Shown one piece after another: positions 22,231 to 32,987 of a stretch of 64,000 nucleotides of DNA (position 1 is its first letter; every line of letters begins with the position of its first letter). The position numbers and the translations under genes are program-made. The notes beneath the pieces were generated by a model. The model had not been told where the DNA came from. It did no database searches and saw only the letters and a program-made list of their open reading frames with translations. Source of the stretch: Hyalella azteca (taxonomy: Eukaryota; Arthropoda; Malacostraca; Amphipoda; Hyalellidae); contig NW_025947706.1 in assembly GCF_000764305.2 (NCBI RefSeq), forward strand, positions 62,001 through 126,000. Reading direction: 5' to 3'.

Positions 22231-22895
22231 ACTTAATTAACTGTCTTCTGTTCTCGACCCACTAGATTATAGTGACGTTGATGTAAACGATTTTTTTACA
22301 TACAGAGTATGCTGATGATCAGATTGATAACACGCCTGACGCAGACATGCCTTCTTTTACAGCACCAACGCTTAATAATATGGAAACTTCGTCGTCTACG
22401 ACTCTCGAGCATTGCTTGCTAAACAGTGTTCTAGCGTGCATGAATCGAGTAAAGGTTAACCCATTAATGGCGAGAATTACTTTTGAATTATTTTCTGATT
22501 TCCTGTGAGAATATTATCACTTCTGACGGTAATAACTGAAAAAAACTGTTCAAATGTTTATTTTTCGTTGCATTTGAAAAATTATAGCTTGGTCCCATTT
22601 GGAGCCGGACTACATATTTCATGATCTGATTAACTTCAGAAACATTGTATCACGTAATACCATATACAGCATTAAAAGTACTCACTTTATCGATAAAATT
22701 CTGCATCTAACCCATAAATAATATATTTTTAGAATGAATTACTGACTTTTCTCTGCTATGATATCAAACCGTCCTGTCTGACACCTGGTTATAGTAATAT
22801 TTGAATGTTAACTGAAAAGAGAGCTAGTTATTGGCGCAGCAACACCAAACTTTGCCACAACATGTACAAGATGTGTATCAGACCTACGCATCCAC
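22231..22895. other. no clear gene
   Basis: AT-rich. A short readable stretch around 22340-22460 (DADMPSFTAPTLNNMETSSST) may be the start of the decayed coding region that follows. Confidence 0.3.
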
Positions 22896-24860
22896 TTGTA
22901 TATTTATTTGATCTTACAGTTTTTTCCGCTAAATTTTTTAAATTTATTTACCTATTGGCAATCCAATGGTCCTGATCATTGCTTGCCTTTGCTTTATCCG
23001 CCAAATTTTCTTCTGCAAAGTCATAGAATCGGTTGTGGGCGCACCGGGATGTTTTGTGAATACAGCAGGCGTTCTACTTTTTGGGGATTTGCCACCCTAG
23101 ATAATATGAGGGTTCGTATTCGCGAGTTCTTGACATCTCACGATCCAAGTTAAATTAGTTTCGCATTCAACGCATTAGTTTCCCATCTTCAAAGTAACTA
23201 TGTGCTCATTGCCATGAATAAAGGCCCTGAGCACATAAATAAAGCATATTTGCAACCCGAAGATAGTCAGTCGATGTTTAGATTTGATGAAGTTAATTCT
23301 CGTATCCAGGTCAAAAAGCTCTCTTATACGTGATGCGAGAGATGCCTTGGACGTACTTCGTTACATTAACTTAACTAAGCAACGATTCTGAAAAGTTCGG
23401 TGTTGGTCCAATTAGGCGTGAGTTGGAAAGGCGAGATAAAGTTGGCTCGAAAGAATTGGCTATGCCTAGCAAAATTATTCCGCTATTCTCTGCAGTGCAG
23501 GGAACGGAGCGTAGCATACTTTTTGAGTACCTAGAACACTCCGAGGAAGATTTATTTTGTAAATTGAGAGCGTACTGGTATGGTATCGAATTTCAGTTTG
23601 CCGGTGCACTTGTAAATCGTCCGTTTGTGCATGCAGGGTTGACCATTCACCCAGAGCATCTTGATTTCTATGCTGATATAGCAAGGGCTCATAATAGAAT
23701 AACACATTTAATGTCTGATTATTTATCGGACGCTTTCAGGAATTTTGAAGAACATGATATTGATAAGCTCTTCAAATTAGGCGATTCTCTTACTCGTCAC
23801 AGTTGTGAAAATTCTAAAGCGAGATGCCAGAAACGCAAAGCTCACGGCACCTAAGCGTGCAAAGTACCTCGTCACCAGAACCATGCACCCGGCTATTTCA
23901 AAGAGGCTCTTGCAGTCTTTGATGACGAAACTCTAGATAGATTAGTACAACTGGGATTGGGAACGCGAACTGCAAGCCCAATACAATTTCCTCAAATAAG
24001 AAATTTATTAAATTAATAACCCTAATTAAAGAATTGAGAGCTGGTCGCTACATTATCCAACAGACCCTTAGTTCTTAGCAATGATCGTCTTTTTGCTGAT
24101 TTTTAGCCTATGGTAAACGTGCAATTGTGTGATTTACGGTTTCAAACTTTATATTTAATCCAGTATACTACTCGTGCCGACGAGAAACGCCGAGCGTATT
24201 TCAAGTTCGTGAATGACGATTCTTATGGCATTAAAGTGACGGAGCAAAGTCTGCATCGCGAAAAGATCTGAGGTGCCAGGATTGTTCACGAGAAAAAAAA
24301 AAACAAGCGGGACGGAATTCATGAATCGCTCGCTAGTGAAATCTCACTCCCGGAAATGATATGGTTTTTGCTCGGTCTCCAAGTAAACGTGTGTTCGCTC
24401 GAACGCGCATTTTAAAAACTTATCCACTTCTGCACCTGAGCATAGATATGCCGTTATAGAAACATCTCGCAGGGAACGGTGAAAAATATTTAGGGCGTGA
24501 TGATCCATTTTTGCCCGTGTCACTGAGAGCGAATTTGCCTTTGTGGAGACGTTTTAGTCTCATTTGCTCCAAATATGCAAATATCATTTGTCACCGTTCC
24601 AGGTTGATTCAAATACGCGATTTTCACTCAGGCCGCCTTAATTGCGTTGCATCCGATGACCTTCTAACTATATTCAGTGGTTTACTGGCGCATCAGTTCG
24701 TAAGTATCAGGCCACGGTGGATTGATGGCAATTGCCGCAAAATAAAGGTGCGCTACCTTAAGGTGCTTACACGGAAGGTACGATTAGTCGAATCGACTAC
24801 AATTTTGCCGGCTGAGAGACTATACACGAGGAGTGTTTCGATACAGTGACTACAGTCCGC
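22896..24860 (+). pseudogene. decayed multi-segment coding region, unclassified
   Basis: Several plus-strand frames in consistent order look coding. The longest is 23423-23854 (143 codons; includes EYLEHSEEDLFCKLRAYWYG and FVHAGLTIHPEHLDFYADIA). Later pieces read YFKFVNDDSYGIKVTEQSL, SLPEMIWFLLGLQVNVCSLE, PEHRYAVIETSRRER and SLRANLPLWRRFSLICSKY. Frameshifts and stops separate them. Together with the P-loop segment at 27112-27415, in the correct order once the intervening hAT element is removed, they suggest one large helicase protein, perhaps of Helitron type. That label is a weak inference. Confidence 0.45.
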
Positions 24861-25027
24861 CCGCGCCAGTGCGACGTTGGTAGTTGTCGAGTATAGTGTG
24901 TGCATGGTGGAAGCAAGCGAGAGCGTCACATTTGTGCGCACTACAGAGATAAAGAGACAAGCAAGAGAGAGCGACGCAGTTTTTCACACTATATACAAAG
25001 GCCGAGGCGGTACTGGGCACACTTGAC

Positions 25028-26994
25028 AGTCGACACAGTGTTGCCAGGTTTTTTCTTGGCGAGAAAACCAGATTGCCTAGCTCAAAATACCAGAAATGCT
25101 ATTGTTCAAAAACAGACTAATACCTCCAAATTTAATGAAACTATACGTCAGAAACGTTGGTTAGAAAAAGAAAAGAAAAATTATCTTATGTACCGTGCAT
25201 TTATCTGGCTTGACGACAATCAGCCAAATTCAACACGTTATATTTCTTCCCTCTGTTTGGAACATTTTGACACTTTTATTTTCCTGTGTTTGACCACGTG
25301 GACACTTTTTTTTATCACAGTGTGGCACTTCTTCCCCTTCGCTCATCATGAGCAAGCCACGGAAACAGGTCATCTTCCTTTTGCTTTTTTTCGCACATGC
25401 TTGCATAATGCATTTATCTAACATTTCGGGTGTGATCACTCGTTGCGGTTGAGCAGATAGCTTTTGGTCCGAAAAAGGGACTCTAGTCTAGTACCTTAGT
25501 TGAAATTTTATTTCGTTGCTTGCTTTTCACATAGGTGAGTTGTGAAAACACTCACTCCACGAATGCCTTGAAGACAGGTTGTAGGGTTTTATTCCCTACG
25601 CTGGAGGTAATCCTCTTCTAGGAATGATCAAAAGGTAAGCGCTAAGCAGGATTGAAATAAGTAGTTAACTATTTAGGTATTTTAATCAGAATTTATTCAA
25701 AGTTTCGCATTTTAGTGAGCAGTTTTTCATATTTAAAGCAGTTGAAATCCATTTATGGAAAGCTGCGTCCAGGTTTAATTTAATTAGGCAGAAAGGCAGC
25801 AGATGTTGAAGATTACTGGAGATACTGGTAAAACAAACGCATCCTTACCATAGAGTCAATAAGCTAGTAAATAGTAATAATTCAGATATTTCAGAAGTTA
25901 ATCAGAAGTAGTTCAGAAGTTTACGCTAATAAAAGCTCATGGCTCACCTTAATCAATTAATATTAAGTGCACATAATGCGTAGTGCTTTTAGATGTAGAA
26001 ATCAATTTTAGTAATGATTAAGGATTTAATTTAACGCGCGGCAGTTCCGAATTTAATTAGAGGTAACCTTAGTATAGAGAATGACCACCTTGGCCAGTCA
26101 AGTTAATATTTAAGGTTTACGGTTATAAGGATCAAGTAGAATAGGCAATTTGGAAACTAGTCAACAACGAGCCGGCCAAAGTGTTCCAAAAGAAGCGAAA
26201 AAACGCATGCACCCAAAAACTGAAATTTAAACAAATCAAAGGTTGTGCACAACAAATTAACACCATTCATTTAGAGAATTAAGGAAACTAAAGTAACATT
26301 AAGCTCGTAGAGGAACTGAACACGACCGCACAGTTAGAGTTTACAGAATTAAGCTGTTTTACGAGAGCAGTGGCTTAGCATAATATGGACTGAGCACGTT
26401 CTGCTTCTTCGCCGTAGTCTTTCCAGAAGGGTGGATCGGAAATTTCCCGAACAAGGTCAAAGTAGACAAGTAGGCAGCCAGTTCCATGAATGGATGATGA
26501 TTTTCAAGATTAGTGAAATACTGAATGGCACCTCGGAATTCAAGCGGCACTCTGGAATTCTAAACCAAACACAAATGGTGGAGCTTGCGTCACAGAGATC
26601 GGTCTGACAATTTCACTCGTCCTAGGCCATATCATCACTGATCAGTAATCAATCAAGGATCATCACTCTCGTGCTTATATTGCACTGAGCACTTTTGTTA
26701 AATGTTAACAATTAGATTGGGGTTATGTCATCAAGCGGTAAACTTGCGGTTCCAAAAATGGCGGGAAAATTCTAGTCGCGCCGCTAATGAAGGTAATCTA
26801 TATAATCCACGCCTACGTTGGAGGAAGTTCAAACTTCAGAGGTGGAACTCAATGCAGTAAATTTGCAGTAAGTCAGAAAATACCAGAATTAGCAAATATA
26901 CCAGATCTAAATATTCATACCAGATTCCTTCTGAAAATACCAGATTTGTGAAATCTGGTATAGAAATATACCATCTGGCAACGCTGAATCGACA
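25028..26994 (-). mobile_element. hAT element, defective copy A, with 8-bp target duplication
   Basis: The element spans 25036-26986. Its ends are CAGTGTTGCCAGG and, complemented, CAGCGTTGCCAG. Flanking 8-mers are AGTCGACA (25028-25035) and AATCGACA (26987-26994), one mismatch. These fit hAT rules (8-bp duplication, CAGNG ends). The complement matches 56806-59558 at both ends, including ACCAGATTTCACAAATCTGG and the segment at 25080-25565. Transposase remnants read FTNLENHHPFMELAAYLSTL (26440-26560) and FVExVFSQLTYVK (25530-25565). About 0.85 kb of unrelated sequence separates these two pieces. Confidence 0.9.
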
Positions 26995-27111
26995 GTCTCG
27001 ACTGGCTTAAAACAATTTGAGGTGTTTTAGTTGTAATGCACCAGCTAGTCGACTCTGCAGACGGTAATATTCACAAATATTAGTATAAAAAGACAATCTC
27101 TAAATTAGCAA

Positions 27112-27415
27112 ATGTTGTCAGCATACAACTTTGCCAACCCGAAAACATCGGCAGCGGTAGAACGTTTCATTTTTTCACGTAGTTGCGTGCAGATCTGGCC
27201 GGTCCATTGCACAGTTCATTGATTGAACAGAGAGCTGCTCCTGCTCACATCTGTGATGCCTTTGATTCTCACAACAGTGTGAGCATGGCGTTTAGCAAGT
27301 CCCTTTCCTATTTGGCCCCCCTGGGGCCGGCAAGACCCACTTATTGATGCTTGCTGCTCTTTATGCTTTGTCCAAAGGATTGCATACGGTCACCACCGCC
27401 GTAATTCCCAGTTAA
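27112..27415 (+). pseudogene. superfamily 1-type helicase fragment (Walker A)
   Basis: Three adjoining frames read NFANPKTSAAVERFIFSR (from 27112), DLAGPLHSSLIEQRAA to DAFDSHNSVSMAFSKSLSY (27192-27310) and FGPPGAGKTHLLMLAALYAL (27311-27415, stop). GPPGAGKTH is a textbook P-loop, and the surrounding residues fit a DNA helicase. Walker B and later motifs are missing. It starts just beyond the hAT target duplication and probably continues the coding region at 22896-24860. Two frameshifts make it non-functional. Confidence 0.6.
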
Positions 27416-27658
27416 AATTTTGAGCCGAGACCGGCGCCGGGTTTAGCCGGGCTGGTCGCGAAACTATAACCGGCCATATATCCCTAAAACTGCGCTGCGC
27501 CATGGCTGATACAGAGACAAAATTCTAGCAGCTCGGCAGGGCCGGAACTCTGCGCTGTTTTAGCGCTGGTACTTGGGATTGCCCGGCAGGGAGCTGTACA
27601 GAATACGCAGGCCGTGCATGGGGGGGGGGTTTAGAGAGAGGGATGAGGGGTAGGGGTT

Positions 27659-27659
27659 N
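27659..27659. other. ambiguous base in assembly
   Basis: A single N lies in a G/T-rich stretch, just where the recognisable Penelope-like reverse transcriptase begins. Low complexity (a G run near 27620) may have hampered assembly. Confidence 0.95.
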
Positions 27660-27660
27660 T

Positions 27661-28311
27661 TTACACCTCTGGTTCATGTCCTGGTATTTTATATGGTTTG
27701 CCCAAAATTCATAAGTCCAATTTTGCCTCTAAGTTTCAATTCCGGCCAATTTTTGCCGCGTACAATACGCCTAGTTTTAAACTTGCTAAGTTTTTGGTAC
27801 CGGTTTTAAACTGTCTCACGACTAATAAGTATACTGTAGACAATTCTTATACGTTTGTGGACCGCCTAAAAGATTTTACGAACGTTCAAGACCTAACTAT
27901 GGCCTCTTTTGACGTGGAAAATTTATTTACTAATGTGCCTCTTCATGAAACCATAGATATATGCCTGAATTCTTTGTTTAAGGATGTAGATGATCTCGTT
28001 ATTGGTTTGAAACGTAATTTGTTTAAATCTCTTTCAGAATTATCTGTTTTAAACTCTTTTTTCATATTTGCTAACAAGCTTTACCGACAGATTGACGGTT
28101 TGGGTATGGGTCTTCCACTCGGCCCAACCTTTGCGAATATTTTTATGTGTTTTCACGAGGTGTCCTGGCTGTCCAATTGCCCTCATGATTTTAAGCCAAT
28201 ATTCTACAACAGATATACGTTGATGACACTTTTTTACTTTTTAAGCATCCTTCTCACGTTAAACTCTTTTTCGATTACCTAAATTCGCAGCATAAATCCA
28301 TCAAATTTACC
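27661..28311 (+). pseudogene. Penelope-like reverse transcriptase (5' part, frameshifted)
   Basis: The reverse transcriptase would copy the element's RNA. Visible motifs are LYGLPKIHK, FRPIFAA, the first catalytic aspartate in MASFDVENLFTNVPL, and GLGMGLPLGPTFANIFM (motif B). The frame shifts at about 28217. The YVDD active-site box is present, but in the next frame, directly after YNRY. A one- or two-base indel therefore breaks an otherwise good RT. The open part in this frame runs from about 27664 to 28282. The N-terminal region is lost. Confidence 0.92.
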
Positions 28312-29151
28312 ATGGAACTGGAATCTAACAATAGCATATCCTTCCTCGATTGCAATATTACTAAATCTAATGGCCGTTTTCAAACTTCTGTATTCCGAAA
28401 ATCGACTTTCACAGGTCTCAGTACCAGCTTTTTTAGCTTTTGCTCCTTTCGATTTAAGATTAATGGGATTCAAACACTTTTACATCGGGGCTTTCGAATT
28501 TGTTCTACTTACAATGTTCTGCACGCTGAATTCGAATTTTTACGCAATATTTTTTCGCTTGATGGATTTCCGACTAATCTGGTGTTTACCCAAATGAAGA
28601 AATTCATGTCCAAGCGGTACAATGAGGTTGCCCCCGAGCGCGACAGTAGGGATGTTGTTTATTGCTCTCTTCCATATTTCGGCCCTGCATCCGAAACTAT
28701 GTCAAGGGAGCTAAAACTTCTGTTTTCTAAGTATTTCGCAAATATTAACCTACATATTATATTGGTCAACCATTTTAAAATCGGTTCTTTTTTTAGGTAC
28801 AGAGATACTCTCCCTATGCATATGCGAGCGTCCCTAGTTTATGAATATAGTTGTGCACGATGTGCATCTGCGTACGTCGGGATGACGTCTCGCAATCTTT
28901 ATTCTAGGATCGCAGAACATAAGGGCAGAAGTTATAGAACTGGTAACTTACTATCGCGCCCCCCTCATTCAGCTGTGCGGGCTCACGCCGAGCATTGCGA
29001 TGTCCCAGTGTCTGACAGTGACTTCAAAGTTTTAGCTTCCAGTTCCGGTGTTTCTGATTTGCGCATTTTAGAATCATTGTATATTTTTAAACAGAGGCCT
29101 AGTTTGAATTTAGCTTTTAGCTCTTACCCGCTGGAAATTGTAAATAGATAG
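28213..29151 (+). CDS. Penelope-like RT C-terminus plus GIY-YIG endonuclease
   Basis: This frame opens with YVDDTFLLFKHP, then NSISFLDCNITK and the RT thumb, the linker VVYCSLPYFGPASETMS, and a GIY-YIG nuclease. The nuclease shows C-x2-C-x3-AYVGMT, then RNLYSRIAEHKG (arginine and histidine) and the catalytic glutamate in ILESLYIFKQRPSLN. The GIY-YIG domain nicks target DNA during insertion. It ends with a stop at 29151, close to the usual C-terminus. An internal ATG at 28312 gives 279 residues. That start is probably not used, because the protein should continue from the upstream frame. Confidence 0.9.
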   Translation: MYVDDTFLLFKHPSHVKLFFDYLNSQHKSIKFTMELESNNSISFLDCNITKSNGRFQTSVFRKSTFTGLSTSFFSFCSFRFKINGIQTLLHRGFRICSTYNVLHAEFEFLRNIFSLDGFPTNLVFTQMKKFMSKRYNEVAPERDSRDVVYCSLPYFGPASETMSRELKLLFSKYFANINLHIILVNHFKIGSFFRYRDTLPMHMRASLVYEYSCARCASAYVGMTSRNLYSRIAEHKGRSYRTGNLLSRPPHSAVRAHAEHCDVPVSDSDFKVLASSSGVSDLRILESLYIFKQRPSLNLAFSSYPLEIVNR

Positions 29152-29224
29152 GTTTCACACCTTAGGTTTTTTGTTGCAATCATGACTGTACTAATTACTG
29201 ATTTATCTGTGTTCTAGAATTTTC

Positions 29225-29262
29225 GAACTGACGATGGAGCTGGACTCCGAAACGTTTTCTTT
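29225..29262 (+). ncRNA. hammerhead-ribozyme-like motif of Penelope-like element
   Basis: CTGACGA (29228-29234), GGAG-CTGGA-CTCC stem II (29236-29248) and GAAA (29249-29252), then CGTTTTC. The sequence GAA before the core can pair with TTC after it (stem I). The loopless ACGT stem III implies cleavage only as a dimer. Hammerhead motifs in the terminal repeats of Penelope-like elements are known. A second CTGATGA...GAAA pair at 29440-29466 has a poor stem II. Confidence 0.65.
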
Positions 29263-29345
29263 AAAGATACTGTGAATTTTTGTGGAGTTTTCTTTGCTTT
29301 TAAGTTTTTAGTGAATTTGCGATTAAAGCAAACAAGTGACATTAT

Positions 29346-30095
29346 TACTTGAATAATTTGCTAAGAAGGACAATCTTTCAAATTCTTCCTTCCCATCTTT
29401 GTTAGTTATTTTTCCTGTTATTTCCAGCTTCTCGGACGACTGATGAAGACGAGACCTATTCTGAAATATGATTTTTTTTATCTCTTGCTATATCATTTCA
29501 TACGTGCTTTACTCATAAGCTGGAACCTCACGACCATTTTTTGCGTTTATTCTCCCTTTTATATGTAGTACTAGTACTGCAATTACTTGCGCAATGGATA
29601 CTGAAACTTTGCAGGTCAATGCAATATGAGAATGTTTATACTGTTTGGGTAAACGGAACGCGCGGTTCAAGATGACTTAGTATTCGTAGTTTCCATTTTT
29701 AAACGTAATTTGACTCTTAGTGTCAAATCATTTGGCTAACATCCTAACAAGTTTAATGTTTGTGTAACAAAGACCGCGGAACAGTTACTAACGTTTTTCC
29801 CCTAGTATACCTTAAAAATTTAGACCACCTTTATTAATTCTAAACTCGAAATGGCTGAAATGAACCAATTAAAATAAATGAAATAATTAAATTAAAATAA
29901 ATACTGGATACTTGGAAGGAAGCAGATATTTTGAAAGCTACAGTCTAACGCGACGAGAAGAGTGTTGCGTAATGGTGGCGTTACATGGGACAACCAGAGT
30001 TAGTATGTTAAAGTGCTCAGTGGGCCATAAACATATCTTAAAAATGAGCAATGGTAATATTTTAAGCCATTGATTTCCTGATTTCTCGACAATGA
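29346..30095. other. no gene recognised
   Basis: AT-rich. The first 130 bases may still belong to the Penelope-like terminal region. Confidence 0.4.
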
Positions 30096-30108
30096 CATCC
30101 CCTTAGAG

Positions 30109-30230
30109 GGGACTTCTGACGTGTGCCTGTGCTCGTCAGAAGTCCTTTGGGATTTCGCGCTCCTAGGAGGATTGATCCTGAGCGCCTCACAGCTGAGCTC
30201 GCGGTGTCTGACTGCGGGTCTCAGTTGTGG
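30109..30230. other. three consecutive stem-loops
   Basis: Stem 1: GGACTTCTGACG (30110-30121) pairs perfectly with CGTCAGAAGTCC (30134-30145), 12-nt loop. Stem 2: GCGCTC (30157-30162) with GAGCGC (30180-30185), enclosing AGGA-TTGA-TCCT and a five-base bulge. Stem 3: CACAGCTGAG (30188-30197) with CTCAGTTGTG (30220-30229), one G-U pair, with a further CGC/GCG helix inside. The spacing is compact and the region is GC-richer than its surroundings. Function unknown. Confidence 0.7.
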
Positions 30231-30231
30231 G

Positions 30232-30330
30232 GTTAAGTTATTATGTAGGAAGGATTACTTACGTTAAGTTATTATGTAGGTAGGATTGCTTACATTAAGT
30301 TATTATGTAGGTAGGATTCCTTACATTTCC
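30232..30330 (+). repeat. three 31-bp tandem repeats
   Basis: GTTAAGTTATTATGTAGG followed by AAGGATTACTTAC or TAGGATTGCTTAC, three units in a row, directly after the stem-loop cluster. Confidence 0.9.
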
Positions 30331-32830
30331 CTTCTCTGTCTCTCTCGTGCGGGCGACCGACGTCCCGTGTAAGCGACCTCTTGTTCGAGTGTCTTAGTTT
30401 CTGTTGCTTTTCACCATTTCACCCGCGCCTCCATGTCACTTCGTCTCTTTAATAAGATGCTAACGCTGCTTCTTTCTAGCCAGCTTCAGCGGGCTGGACA
30501 ATTGAGACCTTCCGCCCCTTGTGGGTGATGAATGATTTTTGAGTTGTGAAACATTCGATAACTGAGACCTTCCACCTCTTTGGTGATGTTCATCTTGACT
30601 TTCGGTGTGAGATAGCTAAAAAGCTGAAGCGCTAGTAAACATTTGGCCACTAAACCAAACCATCGACAATGAAATTTTCCTTAGTTTGTACCGAATACCT
30701 ATAATGGGTCAGAATCAAACTAACTCTATTTACATGCCGCACTCATAAATAAACATTCACTTTCGGTTTCTCGTCACATCATTAGACGATATGTCAAATC
30801 GCAAATAATATTCACTTCGAAAACAACTTTGCTATCTACACCTATAACCTTAATGTACATGTTACATTCATTTGGAAACAATGCATCTAGTCACACGACC
30901 AGAGGACATGCCAAATGCGGTTAAATAGAAACAATTTCCCATCAGCACCTAACCTAAAGGGCAAACTATCGAGGTTTTAGTATTTTCGTTTAAATATTTA
31001 TAATACATTTATTTTCAATTAATCATGACCTCATCCTTAGTAGCACTGATAAGCATTGAAATTTGACATCATAGCTTGAAATTTACTCGCGGTTCTTTCA
31101 GCATTTTCTGCGTCAATAAATTTCGGAGAGGACATGATTATGTTAATTAGTCGTTCGAAATTTGCCCATGTCGGAATTCTAATTCAACTTCTTTGCACCT
31201 AATAGTAATCCGCTATGAAGCTTGAAATTATATTACTGTTGATCTTGATAATTCAGTAAAATCTCATGACGGCATAGAAGCCCATATAATATAGTCGAAA
31301 TTTGACGCGAATTTTTAAAATACAGAAATGTATTAATGCTTCAATTAATTTTAATATGTTGTTGTTTTTATTTCTCCAAGTATGTTCAGGTTCAAATTTA
31401 AAGCGGTACCTCTGCTTTCAGCGCTATATAATTGTTGTTGCACGTTCAGCGCCCAACACCTCGGTAAGAACAAGGAATATCTTCATAATTTAGTCCAATC
31501 ACACTAACAATTTTTTTTATATATTTCTTTTAAGAATAAGGCATAGTTACTATGTTTGAATTTTATTCAAACGAATCGTAGTCAATGAAACTGCTATATT
31601 GACGACCAAAACAAATACCGACCTTCGTATAGATTAAAGGTTGACTGAAATTTGGAATTCTGAAATTGTCTAATCCTGTATTAGCCTCTATATCCAATCT
31701 CGCTTCGCTGCAACTATTTAACTACTTCATTGAGATGGTAGGAGGCTTTAATGTTCCATAGTTTGAATTTTGACCTCAAATTCCGATGATACAAATATGC
31801 ATCAATGCTTCCAAAGTGGTGTTAATGTAGTAGCTAAATATACATCTTCACAACATGTTTAATTTCAGAGTGGAAGCAATATCCCTGCTGTTCAGAGTGG
31901 AAGCAATATCCCTGGTCGCGCCTTGCTGTGCTCATGCAGCGCCCTATCGCACCACCACGGTAAGCTAGTTGTCAGTTCATTTGAGGCTTATTTTAATCGA
32001 ATTAAACTAATCAACTATAAACGCGTATATCGTACAAAATTCATGCATGGACCCTGACCACTGTCGTCATATATGTAAACGCTTGTCAATTTTACTGCTA
32101 CACAATTGCAGCCAATGCAGACTTTCATCCAGTAACCAATAACGTTAATTTGATCTTGAAGTTGGCCCACTGTAACCATTATCCTTAATTCCTTTTGGTA
32201 CGCTTCACTGCACCTACTATACAAAAATTGTTAGAAAGTTCTAATTTAAGTACTATATACGTCTTGACACGAGACGCTAATTTTGTGCCATCAATAGACT
32301 TCGTGGGCTGCAATTCGCATTTTAACTAGTTTACGGAAGTTGAAGTAATGAATAATTACAAGTTCGTATGCTTTTATACAGCTATGAATACCTTCAACGG
32401 GTATATCGTGTGTTTTCCAGATTTGATTAATTGCCCCTCCTTCAAGGTTCGGCCGTATAGCCGCCTTGGATGTCTTGCCATCCTTTACCTTGGAACGATA
32501 CTTGCACCATCGGAAGGAAATATAAATTTTCCATTGGCCGATCGCTGTCGTACAAATCTGATAACAGTATATCTCGGAGAAAACTGAAGGTATCTTCCTA
32601 CCTTCACTTAGTTCTGGTAGCTCGGCGATGTATAAAATTAACACCTCAAACCATTTCTGACCGGACTTCCATTTTAATAATTCCGATTGAATGTCTTTAT
32701 AAAATAAAGCTTTAAATTTCTTTCTATAATTTCGAGCACACCCAGCAGTTAAGCAGCTAAGCCATCCTTATTTCTCATACAACGACTCTAAAGACAAAAC
32801 TTCCCTGCCTCTGTTCCGCGGCCCAGCAAG
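30331..32830. other. no gene recognised; minor duplications
   Basis: Two imperfect copies of TGAGACCTTCCxCC lie at 30505-30580. A 26-bp direct duplication (AGAGTGGAAGCAATATCCC) lies at 31868-31913. A 117-codon minus-strand frame at 32291-32644 has no recognisable motif. Confidence 0.4.
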
Positions 32831-32844
32831 CAGTTCCACTCGTC

Positions 32845-32945
32845 CCCTTCACACAGGGCGGGAAATCCCGCCGGCGTGAAAAAAACCGCCGCGGGATTTC
32901 CCGCGCTATCATTCACACGAGGCGGTTTATCACGCTGGAATCTAT
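32845..32945. mobile_element. small palindromic MITE-like sequence
   Basis: GCGGGAAATCCCGC and GCGGGATTTCCCGC are exact inverted copies, flanked by CTTCACACAGGGCGG on one side and ATTCACACGAGGCGG on the other. GC-rich in an AT-rich setting. Superfamily not assigned. Confidence 0.45.
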
Positions 32946-32987
32946 CAGACTTGCAGCGCTGTTCTCCGTAAGTGGTCCTCAGTTTTT

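Larger units (their letters stand above)
27661..29345 (+). mobile_element. Penelope-like retroelement, 5' truncated
   Basis: This element contains a reverse transcriptase, a GIY-YIG endonuclease and a 3' terminal segment with a hammerhead-like motif, in the order known for endonuclease-positive Penelope-like elements. The 5' part, before the SGSCPGILYGLPKIHK segment, is missing, and the truncation point coincides with the ambiguous base at 27659. One frameshift separates the two frames, so the copy is inactive, though its sequence is well preserved. Terminal fragments of relatives lie at 19515-19620 and 55690-55815, and a coding fragment at 780-1000. Confidence 0.92.

Noticed and set aside
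24900..25421. 173-codon frame on the plus strand
   Set aside because: It is antisense to the 3' part of the hAT element, which is the true source of the open frame.
29440..29466. Second hammerhead core after the Penelope-like element
   Set aside because: CTGATGA and GAAA are present, but the segment between can form only a three-pair stem, and no second copy supports it.
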